From: Volvox africanus
Lineage: Eukaryota; Chlorophyta; Chlorophyceae; Chlamydomonadales; Volvocaceae
NCBI GenBank assembly: GCA_030268105.1
Contig: BSDZ01000016.1
Location: 1,619,501 to 1,683,500, forward strand
Direction: 5' to 3'
Length of the DNA: 64,000 bases
A model generated the notes under the pieces. The model made no database searches. It was not told the origin of the DNA and saw only the letters and a program-made list of their open reading frames with translations. A program made the translations under genes and the position numbers. Positions 41,719 through 52,885 of this stretch are shown in pieces (the first letter of the stretch is position 1; the number at the start of each line of letters is the position of its first letter).

Positions 41719-42553
41719 TGTTGTACCTCTCCTTCGTGTTTGCTCATAAGTATCTGCACGTCTGAAGGCTTTTGACTCCGATGCGCGAGCACTTGCAAGT
41801 ACAGCAAGGCAAACGCGAGCAAACAGAGACAGCGGAAGACTTCAAGACAAGAAGAGATATAACTTACAGTCTTACAGATCGAAGAGGTGCAATGGACGTA
41901 ATCGCCGTCAGCGCCGGAAGCAAGCAATCATCACGCGGTGGTGATAGCGAAGTTTAGGCTTAGCTCGGGCTAAGTAGAATAGCGTATAGTAATAATAGCG
42001 AAGAACACACGAGTGTTCTCCGGTATTGAATGTCTTATCTTGCTTAGCCGTCCTCGCATCTGTTATATTCGCAACATCGCAATGCCGTACGGTTCACACT
42101 AGGAGGCCGATCCTAAGTGTGACAACCCTACTCCGTATAGGCGATGTCCAAGCATAACAACATATAAGCCTTTCCGGCATTCGCATGATGCAAGGGTCCG
42201 AATAATGATATTCGGTTGCAAGGCATGCATCGCGACGAGTGCAGCGCTCTCAACGTGTGCTGTAATGAAGTAATATTATATCAAATAATATATTACTTAT
42301 TGTTTCGTAGCACGAGCATAATGCGCACTTTAATGATTCGGTATTTCATGCATGCTAGGCGGATTTGCCATGATGCGATGTCGTGATGGATAATGGTGTC
42401 ATGCCAAATGCATATATAAATATATACGAATACATTTATATCATGCAAGTTCATTCATATGCATTGATGGTTCATGCGTTCATCAAAATAGCACTTCGCC
42501 TGGTAGGGTCGCATCGACCTACGCATCGGCGGGAAACAAACCGTAGCACAACA
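41719..42553 (-). repeat. Solo LTR (835 bp), TSD GCTGA
   Basis: TGTTGTACCTCTCC...TAGCACAACA, flanked by GCTGA at 41714-41718 and 42554-42558. Across it the GYP-7 protease frame is continuous (RIDMESA to ATLQLCKGT), so a full element inserted here and later collapsed to one LTR, or its rest was lost in the recombination that built the hybrid LTR. Confidence 0.93.
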
Positions 42554-43197
42554 GCTGACTCCATGTCAATGCGCGCGGGCATTCGCTCGTGCGATGGCCT
42601 CCCGCACACCTTAAGCAAATGTTGGCCGCCTTCCGACGTTCGAATTCGGAAAGCTTGCAATCCCACTTCTGCAAGAAGGGGTCCTCCGTGCGCATCCGCT
42701 TTGCACGGGGGTGGGAGTTTTGCACTGCAGCCGCCGACGGTGTAGTACCAAGGTCATAATCGTTGGTCGCAGCTTCATCAGTCGGATCCTGTGCTTGTAC
42801 AACATTTGCACGAGGGACAGGTTTAGGATTATCCTGACCAGGGAGGAGACGTACCTCAGTTCCCCGAGCAAATTTTACCAAGGTATCGTACGTCCGGAAT
42901 GGTTCTCCAGATAAATCAGCAGCACACCAATTTGACAGAGTCTTCATCAAGCCGCGCTGAAACCAAAAGATGCGATCATCCTCGGAGAAGTTCGCAATGG
43001 GCTAGTGCCCATTTCACTAGTGCTTCGAAACGTGACTGGTACGCAGGTACATTTTCATGTGCACGCATGTAATATGTGCCTTGCGCCAATGCCTTACGGG
43101 CCTCAACATTACGTGCATGTACCTCCGTAGCAAATCGTGCAAGCAACGCAGCAATCAATTCATCGAACATGAAGTCACTCCTTGCAGTGGTCCACTC
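42554..43197 (-). pseudogene. GYP-7 gag, C-terminal part
   Basis: Minus frames 43170-42976 and 42950-42519: FDELIAALLARFATEVHARN, YQSRFEAL, WFQRGLMKTLSNWCAADLSGEPF, a basic linker and a CLRCAGGHRTSEC zinc knuckle (CX2CX3HX4C). Just after the knuckle the sequence jumps to ARIDMESA of the protease region, so several hundred bases of protease sequence are deleted. A small duplication (GGGCTAGTGCCCATTTCACTAGTG) breaks the frame near 43000. Ends at CACTC (43193-43197), the TSD of COP-2; gag continues at 60563. Confidence 0.88.
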
Positions 43198-43481
43198 TGT
43201 TGTGATATTCGGTCAGACTTCTTCATGTGTTCACTGGTTGAACGTATTGTCAGGAACGTACTGCGGCTGAATTTCAAATGTGAAGGGTCTTATGTACGAT
43301 CCTTCACCAAGTCGCTACTTAATCCCCGAAGCTGACTTGCTTCTTTAGCTGTTTGTAACGATCTATTGCTTGCCCGGACTTTGGAGTGTCCTTGTGGCTG
43401 GAGGCATACTGGCAGCTCGCTTGTCCAGCTTGTGCTGAACTGGACCTTATCTCAACTGTTGCGATGACAGTTTTCACAACA
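43198..43481 (+). repeat. COP-2 5' LTR (284 bp)
   Basis: TGTTGTGATATTCGG...TTTTCACAACA. Preceded by TSD CACTC. Eight substitutions and no length change against the 3' LTR, about 2.8 percent by eye. Confidence 0.95.
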
Positions 43482-43493
43482 GGTTATGAGCCC
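43482..43493 (+). other. COP-2 primer binding site (initiator tRNA-Met anticodon loop)
   Basis: GGTTATGAGCCC directly after the LTR is complementary to GGGCTCATAACC, where CAU is the Met anticodon. The usual 3'-CCA-type site is absent, so a cleaved half-tRNA primer is implied, as known for Drosophila copia. Confidence 0.82.
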
Positions 43494-43573
43494 CGTGTGA
43501 CGCGGTGGCCGTTGTTATAGGACTTCACTTGTCCTGAGTTGTTTTGAGTTTTGTGAAAGTTGAATTTACCGCC

Positions 43574-46500
43574 ATGTCGCTTTCAAGGGAGTACGTCAAG
43601 GAGCTCTCTTTGAGCAACACCAGGAGCTGGTTCCACAAAATGGAATCAGTTCTAGACTTCGATGGTTATGGCGACTACATTTCGCCTACGTTCGTCATGC
43701 CTGCAGTGGGCGACACAAACTACGTGAAGGAAAAGGAGATGGTGAGGAAGGCTCGAGCTGCCATTACGTTTCGTCTTGATCCAGCAACAAATGCAAATGA
43801 AATTGCGTCTACTACTGGGGCGCTTGATTTGTGGGAAAGGTTAAAGGCGTGGGCGAAGAACATAGAGGGAGCAGTCGTTATTTCTGCTTCGCACGCCTGG
43901 GTGCACCTTGCCAAGCAGGGTGATGAAAGTATGACAGATTTTCTCACGAGGGCTGAAGACTTGTTCCGAAAGTTAGACCTTCATACTAACTACAAGATCA
44001 CCGAGGCGGCGGCCATTATGCACATTGTGGGGAAGTTGCCCCCTGCATACTCACATTTTGACAGTATGTTCGTTGCTTTTGGATATCCAAAGTCTTTCGC
44101 TGACTTAAGGAAAGTGCTCGTCGCGGAGGAGGCTAAGAGGATGACCGACGTCAAATCTGAGGTCAAGGAGTCAACGCCGGCGCTGTTTTCTGGGCGTGAA
44201 AGAAAGTGCTATACTTGTGGCGAGGTTGGACACATTGCTCACTGTTGCCCGAAGAAGAACCGTTCATCGGCGGGCGCCGGTACGTCGACCAGTGAGTCAT
44301 CCGGTAGGTCACGTACTGCGAAGCAAAGGTCCGGTGTGAAGTGCACTTGGTGCGGAAGGCCGGGTCATGTTGAGGAGAAGTGCTGGAAGAAGCGGGATGG
44401 TGTGGCCAAAGCCGTTGAAACGGAGAGAACTGATGTAGTTGCACTCACATTGGTGTCACGGACATGTGAGTTTATCCCACAAGTGACTGACCAGACTAAG
44501 AAGGTGATTGCTGAGTTAGAGTCTGGCATCAGGTATCTCCCGTGGCGGATGGAGAAAGTTGCTGCGTTGAGTGCGGCGGTAAAGAAGGAGATCTCCGTTC
44601 CAGACCCTTGGTGGCTAGATTCTGGTAGCAAATACCACATTACCGGAAATAGGCTGGTCCTACATAATTTCCGCCCTTTGCCCTCGGGGTTAAAGATTAA
44701 CATAGAGGTGGGAAACGGGTGTGTTTTGCCTGCTGAGGGATACGGGGATGTAGTCCCGACCCGTGCACCTGGAGTTACCATTGAGCATGTGTTTTATGTA
44801 CCGGGTTTTAAGCACAACCTAGTGTCTGTATCCAGCCTGACAGATAAGGGCTTCAATGTGCTATTTAATCAATCGGAGGCTAGGATTACGCGTGGCAATA
44901 TTTCCATTGTTGCTGCTCACTGCACTCCTGGGCTATATAAATTCATGTCCAGTGCATCCCAAGTTGCTGCTGACTTCGCCTCCCTTGCTAAGTTCCCGGA
45001 TGCCCCTACATTCCTGGCGTCTGAGGCCAAGTCGGCATCACTCTGGCACCGACGGCTTGGACATTTGGGCCTCATGAACATGAAGCGGTTGGTGCAAGAG
45101 GGGATGGTGAAAGGCTTAGAGGTTACTGATAAGGAATTAAGAGAGTTTGAGGGTCGGAGGTGTGAGCCATGTATCTTAGGCAAGCATGCTCGTGATCCCT
45201 TCCCTGCGTCTGAGGGTAAGACACAGAAAGCTTTGCAACTGCTGCACTTGGATGTGTGTGGGCCTTTGCCCCTGTCTTCATGTGGTTACAAGTATTTCGT
45301 GACCATGCTTGACGACTATACTGGAGCATCACTTGTGCAGCCCATTAAGGAGAAGTCAGATGTTGCTAACTTTATAGAGAGAGCAATCACCATGCTGCAG
45401 GTGCAAAGCAACGGCACATTGCAGTGTATCCGTACGGATGGTGGAGGCGAGTTTGTTAATCGCCAGGTTCAGTCGTACTGTGCTTCCAATGGTGTACGAC
45501 ACCAGTTGTCCGCGCCGTACACCCCCCAGCAGAACGGCAAGGCCGAGAGGCTAAACCGTACCTTGCTGGATAACGTGAGGGCCATGTTGGCTGAGTCTGC
45601 TGTACCAAAGGAGTATTGGCATGAGGCGTTGATGGTCGCGAATTTTGTGCACAATCGTTCACCAGTAGCTGGGAAGCCTAAAACCCCATATGAGCTTTTA
45701 ACTGGTGTGGTGCCAGATGTTTCGCTGCTGCGTGTGTTTGGCTGTGTTGCTTACGCGCATGTGCCTAAGGGCAAGCGTGACAAGCTAGATTCAAGGGCGC
45801 AGAAGGGCACATTCCTTGGATATGAGGCCAACTCCAAGGCATACCGCATTCTGTTGGGAGACGGGCGTATCCAGATCACACGTGATGTTGTGTTCCTTGA
45901 GGATCAGTTTGCTTTTAGTAATCATGTTCGGCCAGAGTTGGAGGTGTTTAGCATCAGGGATGGTCAATCAGTCCCTGTTGCTGGTGCCGCTGCGGGAAAT
46001 GCAGAACAGGCCGGCGGGGCTGATGTGGTTGATGCAGGTGTCCCTGCTGCTACTCACGCTGCTGGTGCCCCCGCGAGAAATGCGGGTGTGGCCGGCGTGG
46101 GTGCTACAGGTGGTGCTCTCGTCATTCCTGCTGCTGGTGACCCCGCGGGAGATGCGGGTGTGGCGGGCATGGATGACAGTGAGGTCCCTCCTTTAGTGGA
46201 TGATGATGATGAAGGGGAGGAAGAAGATCATGGCATGTCAGAGACGGAAGGTGGTGGCGACTATGGTGACGCTGCTGGTGGTGATGTAGCCAGCGGTTCT
46301 GGCTCAGAAACGGGACAGGGCTCTAGTGGACATACCGGGGAATCTGGTAACCTGGATCCAACCCCACCTCGTCCAATTCGTCAGAGGAAGCCACCCGGAT
46401 GGCAGAAGGACTATGCCATGCTAGCTTCGGAACCGGAGATGGAGGAGCCTAAAAGTCTGGAAGAGGCTCAGTCTCGTGTAGATTGGCCGCAGTGGAAGGA

Positions 46501-47479
46501 GGCAATGGATGAGGAAATGGCATCCCTTCAAGAAAATCGCACGTGGGAGCTGGAGGAGATTCCCATGGGTGCACGGAAGATTGGGCTAAAATGGGTCTTT
46601 AAGTTAAAGCGTGATGCTGATGGAAATGTTGAGCGGTATAAGGCTCGCCTGGTCGCAAAAGGATTTACACAAAAGGAAGGAGTTGATTTTGGGGAGGTTT
46701 TCGTCCCTGTTGGGAAGTATGCCAGCTTTCGTGCTTTGCTGGCTGTCGTTGCAGATCGTGATCTCAAGCTTCATCAGCTTGACATCAAGACTGCGTTTTT
46801 GCATTGTGAGCTAGAAGAGGAAGTGTACACTGAGCAGCCGCCCGGTTATAAATTGGGTGGTCCTAATGTAGTGTGCAAGTTACGTCGGGCTTTGTACGGC
46901 CTTCGCCAGGCCCCTCGTGCCTGGTATATTCGTTTGCGCAAGGAGCTGGAGAGCATGGGTTTCAAGCCATCTCTGGCTGACCCTGGCTTATTTGTGAAGA
47001 TCGAAAATGGCGAGCCAGTCTACGTTCTTGTTTACGTTGACGATTTGCTCTTGGCGTGTAAGTCTCTGGCAGTGATTGGGCAGGTGAAGGCCCAGCTGTT
47101 ACGTGCGTTTGCAATGCGAGATCTGGGGGAGACCCGGTTTTATCTGGGTTTTGAAATTGAGCGCGACCGGGCTGCCTGGACCATCTTAGTCACTCAAAGG
47201 CGGTATATCTCAAACATCTTGGAGAAGTTTGGGATGAAAGGGTCAAACTCGCGTGCCACCCCTATGGACGCGAATTTGCGACTAACGACAGAAGGTGATC
47301 CACTTGACACATCCGTTCATCCGTACAGTGAGGTAGTTGGAAGCCTACTGTATTTGGCCGTCTGCTCACGGCCTGATATTTCTTTTGCGGTTGGTTCATT
47401 GGCAAGGTTTATGGCAAAGCCAACTATCAACCACTGGAACGCAGCAAAGGGTGTGCTGCGGTACTTGATGGGACCACAG
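43574..47479 (+). CDS. gag-pol: COP-2 Gag-Pol polyprotein (Ty1/copia), interrupted in RNase H
   Basis: One long frame from the ATG at 43574 (context GCCATGT). Order: gag with the SRSWFHKME/LWERLKAW/HLAKQGDESM/KLPPAYSHFDSM blocks; two zinc knuckles CYTCGEVGHIAHC and CTWCGRPGHVEEKC (CX2CX4HX4C); protease WWLDSGSKYHIT; pre-integrase LWHRRLGHLG...CEPCILGK; integrase core with LLHLDVCGPL, RTDGGGEF and NGKAERLNRT (D, D, E present); an Ala/Gly/Asp-rich linker with a roughly 54-bp internal repeat; RT with QLDIKTAFLHCELEEEVYTEQPPGY and YVDD; and the start of RNase H. GYP-9 enters after MGPQ at 47480; beyond it the frame resumes in phase (ALGIKFGG). Apart from the nest and a later frameshift it looks intact. 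Confidence 0.95.
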
Positions 47480-47901
47480 TGTTGTATATGGTACCCACGA
47501 AGGGTGATATCAAAAGATACCGGTTGTTGTGCCAGAGCCTGATTAAGTAGAGCCGCCGACTAGGTCGTACTTGAGAGACCATAAGGCCTCGAACCGGGCG
47601 TGACCTTCAGAAGTCACCACTACAACCGGAGATTCAGTGAACCAGGAACCAGATGTTCCACCATTTACCATTCAGGCGGTAAATGGCCTATTCCATACAG
47701 GTTATGGAGTAACCGACAGGTTCGGATGTTTCAGGAAATTGGTTAGTATTGGTTGTCGACAGCCGAGACCAAATCCACAAATCGAATGCCAGATGGGAAC
47801 ATGAAACAGTTAATCTGATAATTAAATATATTATATCATAAAATAATAAACAGATAATTATTATACTTAATGAATTACCAAAATGCATTAAGGATACAAC
47901 A
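47480..47901 (-). repeat. GYP-9 3' LTR (422 bp)
   Basis: TGTTGTATATGGTACCC...GGATACAACA. A 7-bp insertion (GCCAGAT, about 47789) is absent from the partner. Confidence 0.95.
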
Positions 47902-47970
47902 ATTGTTCCCCCTCTAGATGCAGCGTCCCGATGCATGAAATGAGAGCAGACAGGTTGAGGTAGGACAGCG

Positions 47971-49692
47971 TCAGAGAGGTCCGTCCTTAGACTGTGCCCG
48001 CAGCCTAGCTTCATCAAGCAGGGGTTTCATGTCAGGGGTGAAGTTACGTGCCGGTTCCCAGCTATTGTGCTCAGACGAATACCCAGACCACTTAACCAGG
48101 TACTCATGTACGTTACGCTTACGCCTGCTCTTGCCAACACGTCGTGCACGGTAATCCAGGATACGTTCAACAGCATACAGGGTCTGCTTACCCGATAACC
48201 AGGTAGAGGGATTAGCTTCCGTAACAGGAGGGATGCTATCGTTAGCCTCAGGCAGAGTACCCCGATATGGACGTACGAGAGATACATGAAATGTGGGATG
48301 AATGCGTAGGTCAGATGGGAGTTGTAACTCTACAGCCACCGACCCTACCATGCGTACGACAGGATAAGGCCCCACAAAGCGCGGTAATAACTTGCGAGAC
48401 CCATCAGCCAGGGAACGAAGGTTTTTTGTGCTCAACATAACCAGCTGGCCCATAGTGAACGTGACGTCCTTTTTGGACTTGTTATAACAGTCCATAGCCC
48501 GTTGCTGTGCAGCTTCCAGGCAAGCTTTAGCGTCAGTTAGACGGGACACGAAAGACTTAGCAAACGTTTTTGCAGCTGGGACATTTACGTCCAATTCCCG
48601 CCAAACAGGCAAAGCAGGGTTAAAACCGTAATTCAGGAAAAACGGACTATTACCAACGGACCAGTTAGTAGCATTATTAATGGCAAACTCGACACTGACG
48701 GTGGGATCCTTCCGATTGGATCTATAAGCTATGCTCCTGTACCAAGTGCCCCGTGTTGTTGTGAATTGTGAACCACAAAGTCCTGCAAAGTTACGGAGCA
48801 TATCACCCAGGACACGGTTAACATGCTCTGTTTGCCCATCAGATTGGGGGTGGTAGGCGGTGGACAGGTTCACCCGCATTCCTACCAGAGTCCCCAGGGC
48901 GCCCCAAAACTTACTTGCAAATTGAGTGCCGCGGTCAGATACCACGGACTTGGGGACCCCATGCAAACGTACCACATTGTCAAAGAATAGACGGGCCGTT
49001 TGCTCAGCTGTGCAGGATGATGTCGTGGGGGCCAGGTGGACCATCTTAGTGAAACGGTCGACCAGGACCAGCACGGCGTCGTATCCTCCCTCAGTTTTGG
49101 GCAGCGCAACAATAAAGTCCATAGAAACGCTTTCCCACGGAGCGTCAGGAATAGAAAGAGGTTGGAGATGCCCATGTGATTTACCAGACTGGGCCTTATT
49201 GTGCTGGCACAGGTCACAACATAGGACATAATTTTCGGTATCCTTAGCCATGCGGGGCCACCAGAATTGACGCCGCAAAAGCTCCAGTAACCACGTGCAG
49301 CCAGGATGCCCAGCAAGAGGGCCGTCATGAAAACGTGAGAGAAGTTCACGACGTAATGAATCGTCGTTAGGTACGACAATCTGACGGTGGGATCCTTCCG
49401 ATTGGATCCATAAGCCATGCTCCTGTACCAAGTGCCCCGTGTTGTTGTGAATTGTGAACCACGGGTCGGCTGCATAAGCCTGTTTCAAGCACTTGGTAAA
49501 ATGGGAGGGCACGAAGTTAGGTTTTGCCTGAGACCTACTCCGTGTGCTTACCGCCAGAATGGCTGCATGCAGTGAGGGGTGCCTACTGAGAGCATCAGCT
49601 ATGTTAAGTGAGCCGCTCAGGTACTCCCAATCAAAGTTAAACCGTGCCAGGTATTCCATCCAGCGGGCCTGGCGTCGGTTAAGGGAGGGCAC
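47971..49692 (-). pseudogene. GYP-9 integrase-chromodomain (573-aa open frame)
   Basis: Starts in late RNase H (NRRQARWMEYLARFNFDWEYL, NIADALSRHP). Integrase has the HHCC region (CCDLCQHNKAQSGKSHGHLQ) and a DD-E core (MDFIVALPKTEGGYD, SVVSDRGTQF, SDGQTEHVNRVLGDML). After NFAGL the expected RTPLVWDTxLTAA segment is replaced by about 85 bases copied from the RNase H-integrase linker (49383-49462) in another frame (GSQFTTTRGTWYRS), so a conserved core part is lost although the frame stays open. The chromodomain follows (LYAVERILDYRARRVG...YLVKWSGYSSEHNSWEPARNF). Confidence 0.92.
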
Positions 49693-50766
49693 ACCTTGCA
49701 GAAACGTAAGGGGTTTGTGATCAGTCTTGAGGGCAAAAGGCCCGCCCTAAAGGTAACATCGCCATTCCTTCAAGGCATGTAGGACCGCCAGAAATTCCTG
49801 TTCCCCAGTGGTATAACGGGTTTCAGCCCCCGAAAACTTCTTACTCGTGTATGCAATGGGGCGTCCCTGCTGCAACAGAACTGCCCCCGTCCCATGTATA
49901 GATGCATCAGTTATGACCTCTACACGGAACGGCAATGAGTAGTCAGGGAAGTGCAGGATAATATCATCAGAGATAGCACGCTTCAAAGCATCAAAAGCTT
50001 CTTGGCATGCGGGGGTCCAGGCCTCAGGTGAAGAGAAGGCTCCCTTACGTGTGAGGTTTGTTAGCGGTGCAGCAATGACTGAGTAGCGCTCTATGAACTT
50101 ACGAAAGTAGTTGGTCAGGCCCAAAAACTTACGCAGTTCCTGAAGGTTGGAGGGCACTGGCCAATCCCGAACAACAGCAGTTTTCCGGGGGTCCATCCGT
50201 ATGCCACCCTGAGACACTATATGCCCCAGATACTCCACCTGTGGTTGTGCCCAGTGGCACTTAGAACGCTTAGCATACAGCTGCTCACGCCGCAGAACCT
50301 CAAAGACCAGGCGGAGGAGTTGTATGTGCTCCTCACGGGTCTTTGAAAACACCAGGATATCGTCCAGATAACAGATGACGAATTTGTCGATGTATGGCCT
50401 AAAGATGCGGTCCATGACGGCTTGGAATGTTGCAGGGGCGTTCGTCAGTCCGAAACTAAGGACGGTATATTCAAAATGGCCAAACGGCGTACGGAAAGCC
50501 GTTTTAGGGATGTCAGATCCGGCTATACGAATCTGATTATACCCCTGCTGGAGGTCAATAGAGCTAAAGAATGCAGAATCTTTTAGCTTATCCAGCAGAT
50601 CATCGACACGTTGGAGGGGGTAACGGTTCTTAACCGTTGCGGCATTTAACCCCCTATAGTCAATGCACATTCTCAGAGTCCCATCCTTCTTTCCCACAAA
50701 CAGAATAGGGGCGGAGTATGGGGATGTGCTTGGCCGTATCATACCTTTTTTCAGCAGCTCAGTAAC
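49693..50766 (-). pseudogene. GYP-9 reverse transcriptase and RNase H
   Basis: Frame 50742-49747 (331 aa): [14 protein letters not shown] start, [59 protein letters not shown] in pieces, [11 protein letters not shown], thumb, and RNase H ([24 protein letters not shown]). Two nonsense changes isolate it: TAG for CAG (Gln) after DEVKR at 50767, and TAG for a Glu codon after RCYL at about 49749. The catalytic YLDD and the first Asp are kept. Confidence 0.92.
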
Positions 50767-51878
50767 CTATCGTTTGACCTCGTCCAGCTCCAAGGGGCTT
50801 AGCCGATACATGGGGCGGGAAACGGGTACTGCACCAGGCACCAAAGGTATGGTGTGATCCACAGGCCGCATTGGAGGCTTACCAGGGACCTCCTGGAATA
50901 TATCTGCATATTCCTGTAACAGGGCCTCAAGCTCAGGGTCAGTGGCATCAGCTGGGATAGAAGTTGCATTCAGGTGCAACTTGGGCCATACTAGTAAAGC
51001 ATGGGCCCCCTTGCGAATCATGCGAACTGCTGCTTTTCTGCCAACAACTTCAGGGTCAGTGTGCTGACAGATAGCAGTGGTTGCATAATTAAAGCAAGGC
51101 GCAGGTGTCATCTGATCTGGTGGCTGTCCGGCAGTAGTAAAGGGTACCTTGCAGACTAGATTCCCCTTGCGCAGGCGCAAAGATTTAGACTCATAGTCAA
51201 GGACAGCCCCATACTGTGCTAGCGTGGAAGAACCCAAGATATACGTGGCAGCGTCAGTTAGCTCAGGCAACACGTATGGGCGGACATTTAACCTTAAAGG
51301 ACCTGCAGATAGACGAAGATTAACCTGCCCCAAGATAGCCTGCTTACCCCCATCAGCAAGGGTAACTTCTGACCAGGAGCATGGGCTAGGTTTCAGGCCA
51401 AGCTGCGTAACCACTGATGCCGAAATGAAGTCATCACTGGCTCCGGAGTCGGCTAGGGCAGTGAACGTACGACCTGCCGTACTCACGGTGATCAGAGGTA
51501 CGCCAGCACCTATCAGGGCAGCAGCTTTAGGCAAGCAGAGAACTGAAATACAGGGTTCAGTCTCAGGCAAGCCCTCCTGAACTGGTTTAGGAGCAGCAAA
51601 CCAGACATCAACAGAGTATGGGCTTCCAGGGAGCTGAACGACCTCACCTGCCATATCAAGGCTATGGAAAAGAGCCGTCCCTGGATTAAACCTTAAGACC
51701 CGTTGCATTCCCGACAGAAAAGAAGGGTTGCGTCGGGACACATACTCAGGCAGCAAGATGCATGCTGAGGTATCAGGGTGTTGACGTTTGCATGCCCTAA
51801 AGTGAGCTAATTGCTTCTGTAGCTCGCAGAGTGAAGAGGGAGTGAACAAGATAGTATGCCCACCCAAGTTAGCGGAGG
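50767..51878 (-). pseudogene. GYP-9 protease region, right part cut off by CACTA
   Basis: Frame 51867-50767 (366 aa): GGHTILFTPSSLCELQKQL pre-protease block, then LADSGASDDFISASVV, where the active site is DSG rather than the DTG of the other copies (both are functional in the family), then NYATTAICQHTDPEVVGRKAAVRM and [15 protein letters not shown], ending at the TAG before RT. Upstream the frame runs into the CACTA element at 51881; it resumes at 56772. Confidence 0.9.
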
Positions 51879-51881
51879 ATA

Positions 51882-52300
51882 CACTATAACAAGAGATTCG
51901 TGCGTTAGGCTCGCGTTAGGCTGCGTTAGGGCGCGTATGTGTGCGTAAGGTTGCGTTTTGTGTGTTAGAGATTGCGTTAGCCTAACGCGAGCCTAACGCA
52001 AAGAAATAGAAAACTTGACAGATCGTCTGTTATAGTGCGTCGTTTTCAAGTTTGTTTAAATGAATTCAATATTTATAATGATTATAAAAGTTCCCTGCAA
52101 TTTTTATTACGTTTCGTGGTGCTCGAAAATCGGGGGCTTGCGTATGTTCTAACGCGAGCCTAACGCAAACCTAACGCACGCGATCGCAAACCTAACGCAC
52201 GCGTTAACTTTACGCAAACAGCTTGCGTATATCTTGCGTACAGTGCGTTACCATACGCACGTAACGCACTGTAACGCAGTTTACGCAAAGTTTATGTAGA
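51882..52300. repeat. Left subterminal repeat array of the CACTA element
   Basis: Many GCGTTAG/CTAACGC units in both orientations, often as GCGAGCCTAACGC, with an AT-rich interval at about 52000-52130. In En/Spm such repeats bind the element's own DNA-binding protein. Confidence 0.85.
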
Positions 52301-52885
52301 TAGCGCATAATAATGTTCGGAGCACGGGTTCGCCGGATTTATTTAGTTTGCTTACTTGGTCTTATTGTGCAGTAGCATTGGAGACTTTGTGCATAAAATA
52401 TCTTCAAAGTTAATTTAGGATAGCGCTATGAATACTAGTCGTTGTACAAGAGATTGCTCTGGTGAACGCTTGTTAACATCGCTAAATCGCTACCATTATA
52501 TGGATTTAGAACCTGTACATGTGGCTTACTTTGTAACATAAAACTCTTAAGTGCCACACATGTCTGTTCATGGCTACCTTTCTAGTTATGGAAGGGTTTC
52601 TAATTATTGAGCAGCAAGCTGCCGGAGTTAGCAAGCGTGGGTAAGGATCGCGGAAAGTTGGCAACAGCAAACCTTACACAGTAGCCAGGCAACAATGTTG
52701 CCAGATGGAGACCCAAACAAAGTCACCAAGAGCCACAGTTACACATCGAGCAGGCCCCCAAAATTATATATATCCTTTTCCGGCAAGCACCATAGCAGCT
52801 TTGCGTAGGTGTGAAAATTGACCATGAAAATTGACCATGTGTGAGACGTACTCTATGACCCCAATGCTTCCCAAATCCAGACATA

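Noticed and set aside
49749..50767. Alternative genetic code (UAG read as Gln, as in some ulvophyte algae)
   Set aside because: One TAG in GYP-9 RT does replace Gln, but others replace Glu, Arg or Tyr, and TGA and TAA stops also occur; ordinary nonsense decay explains them.
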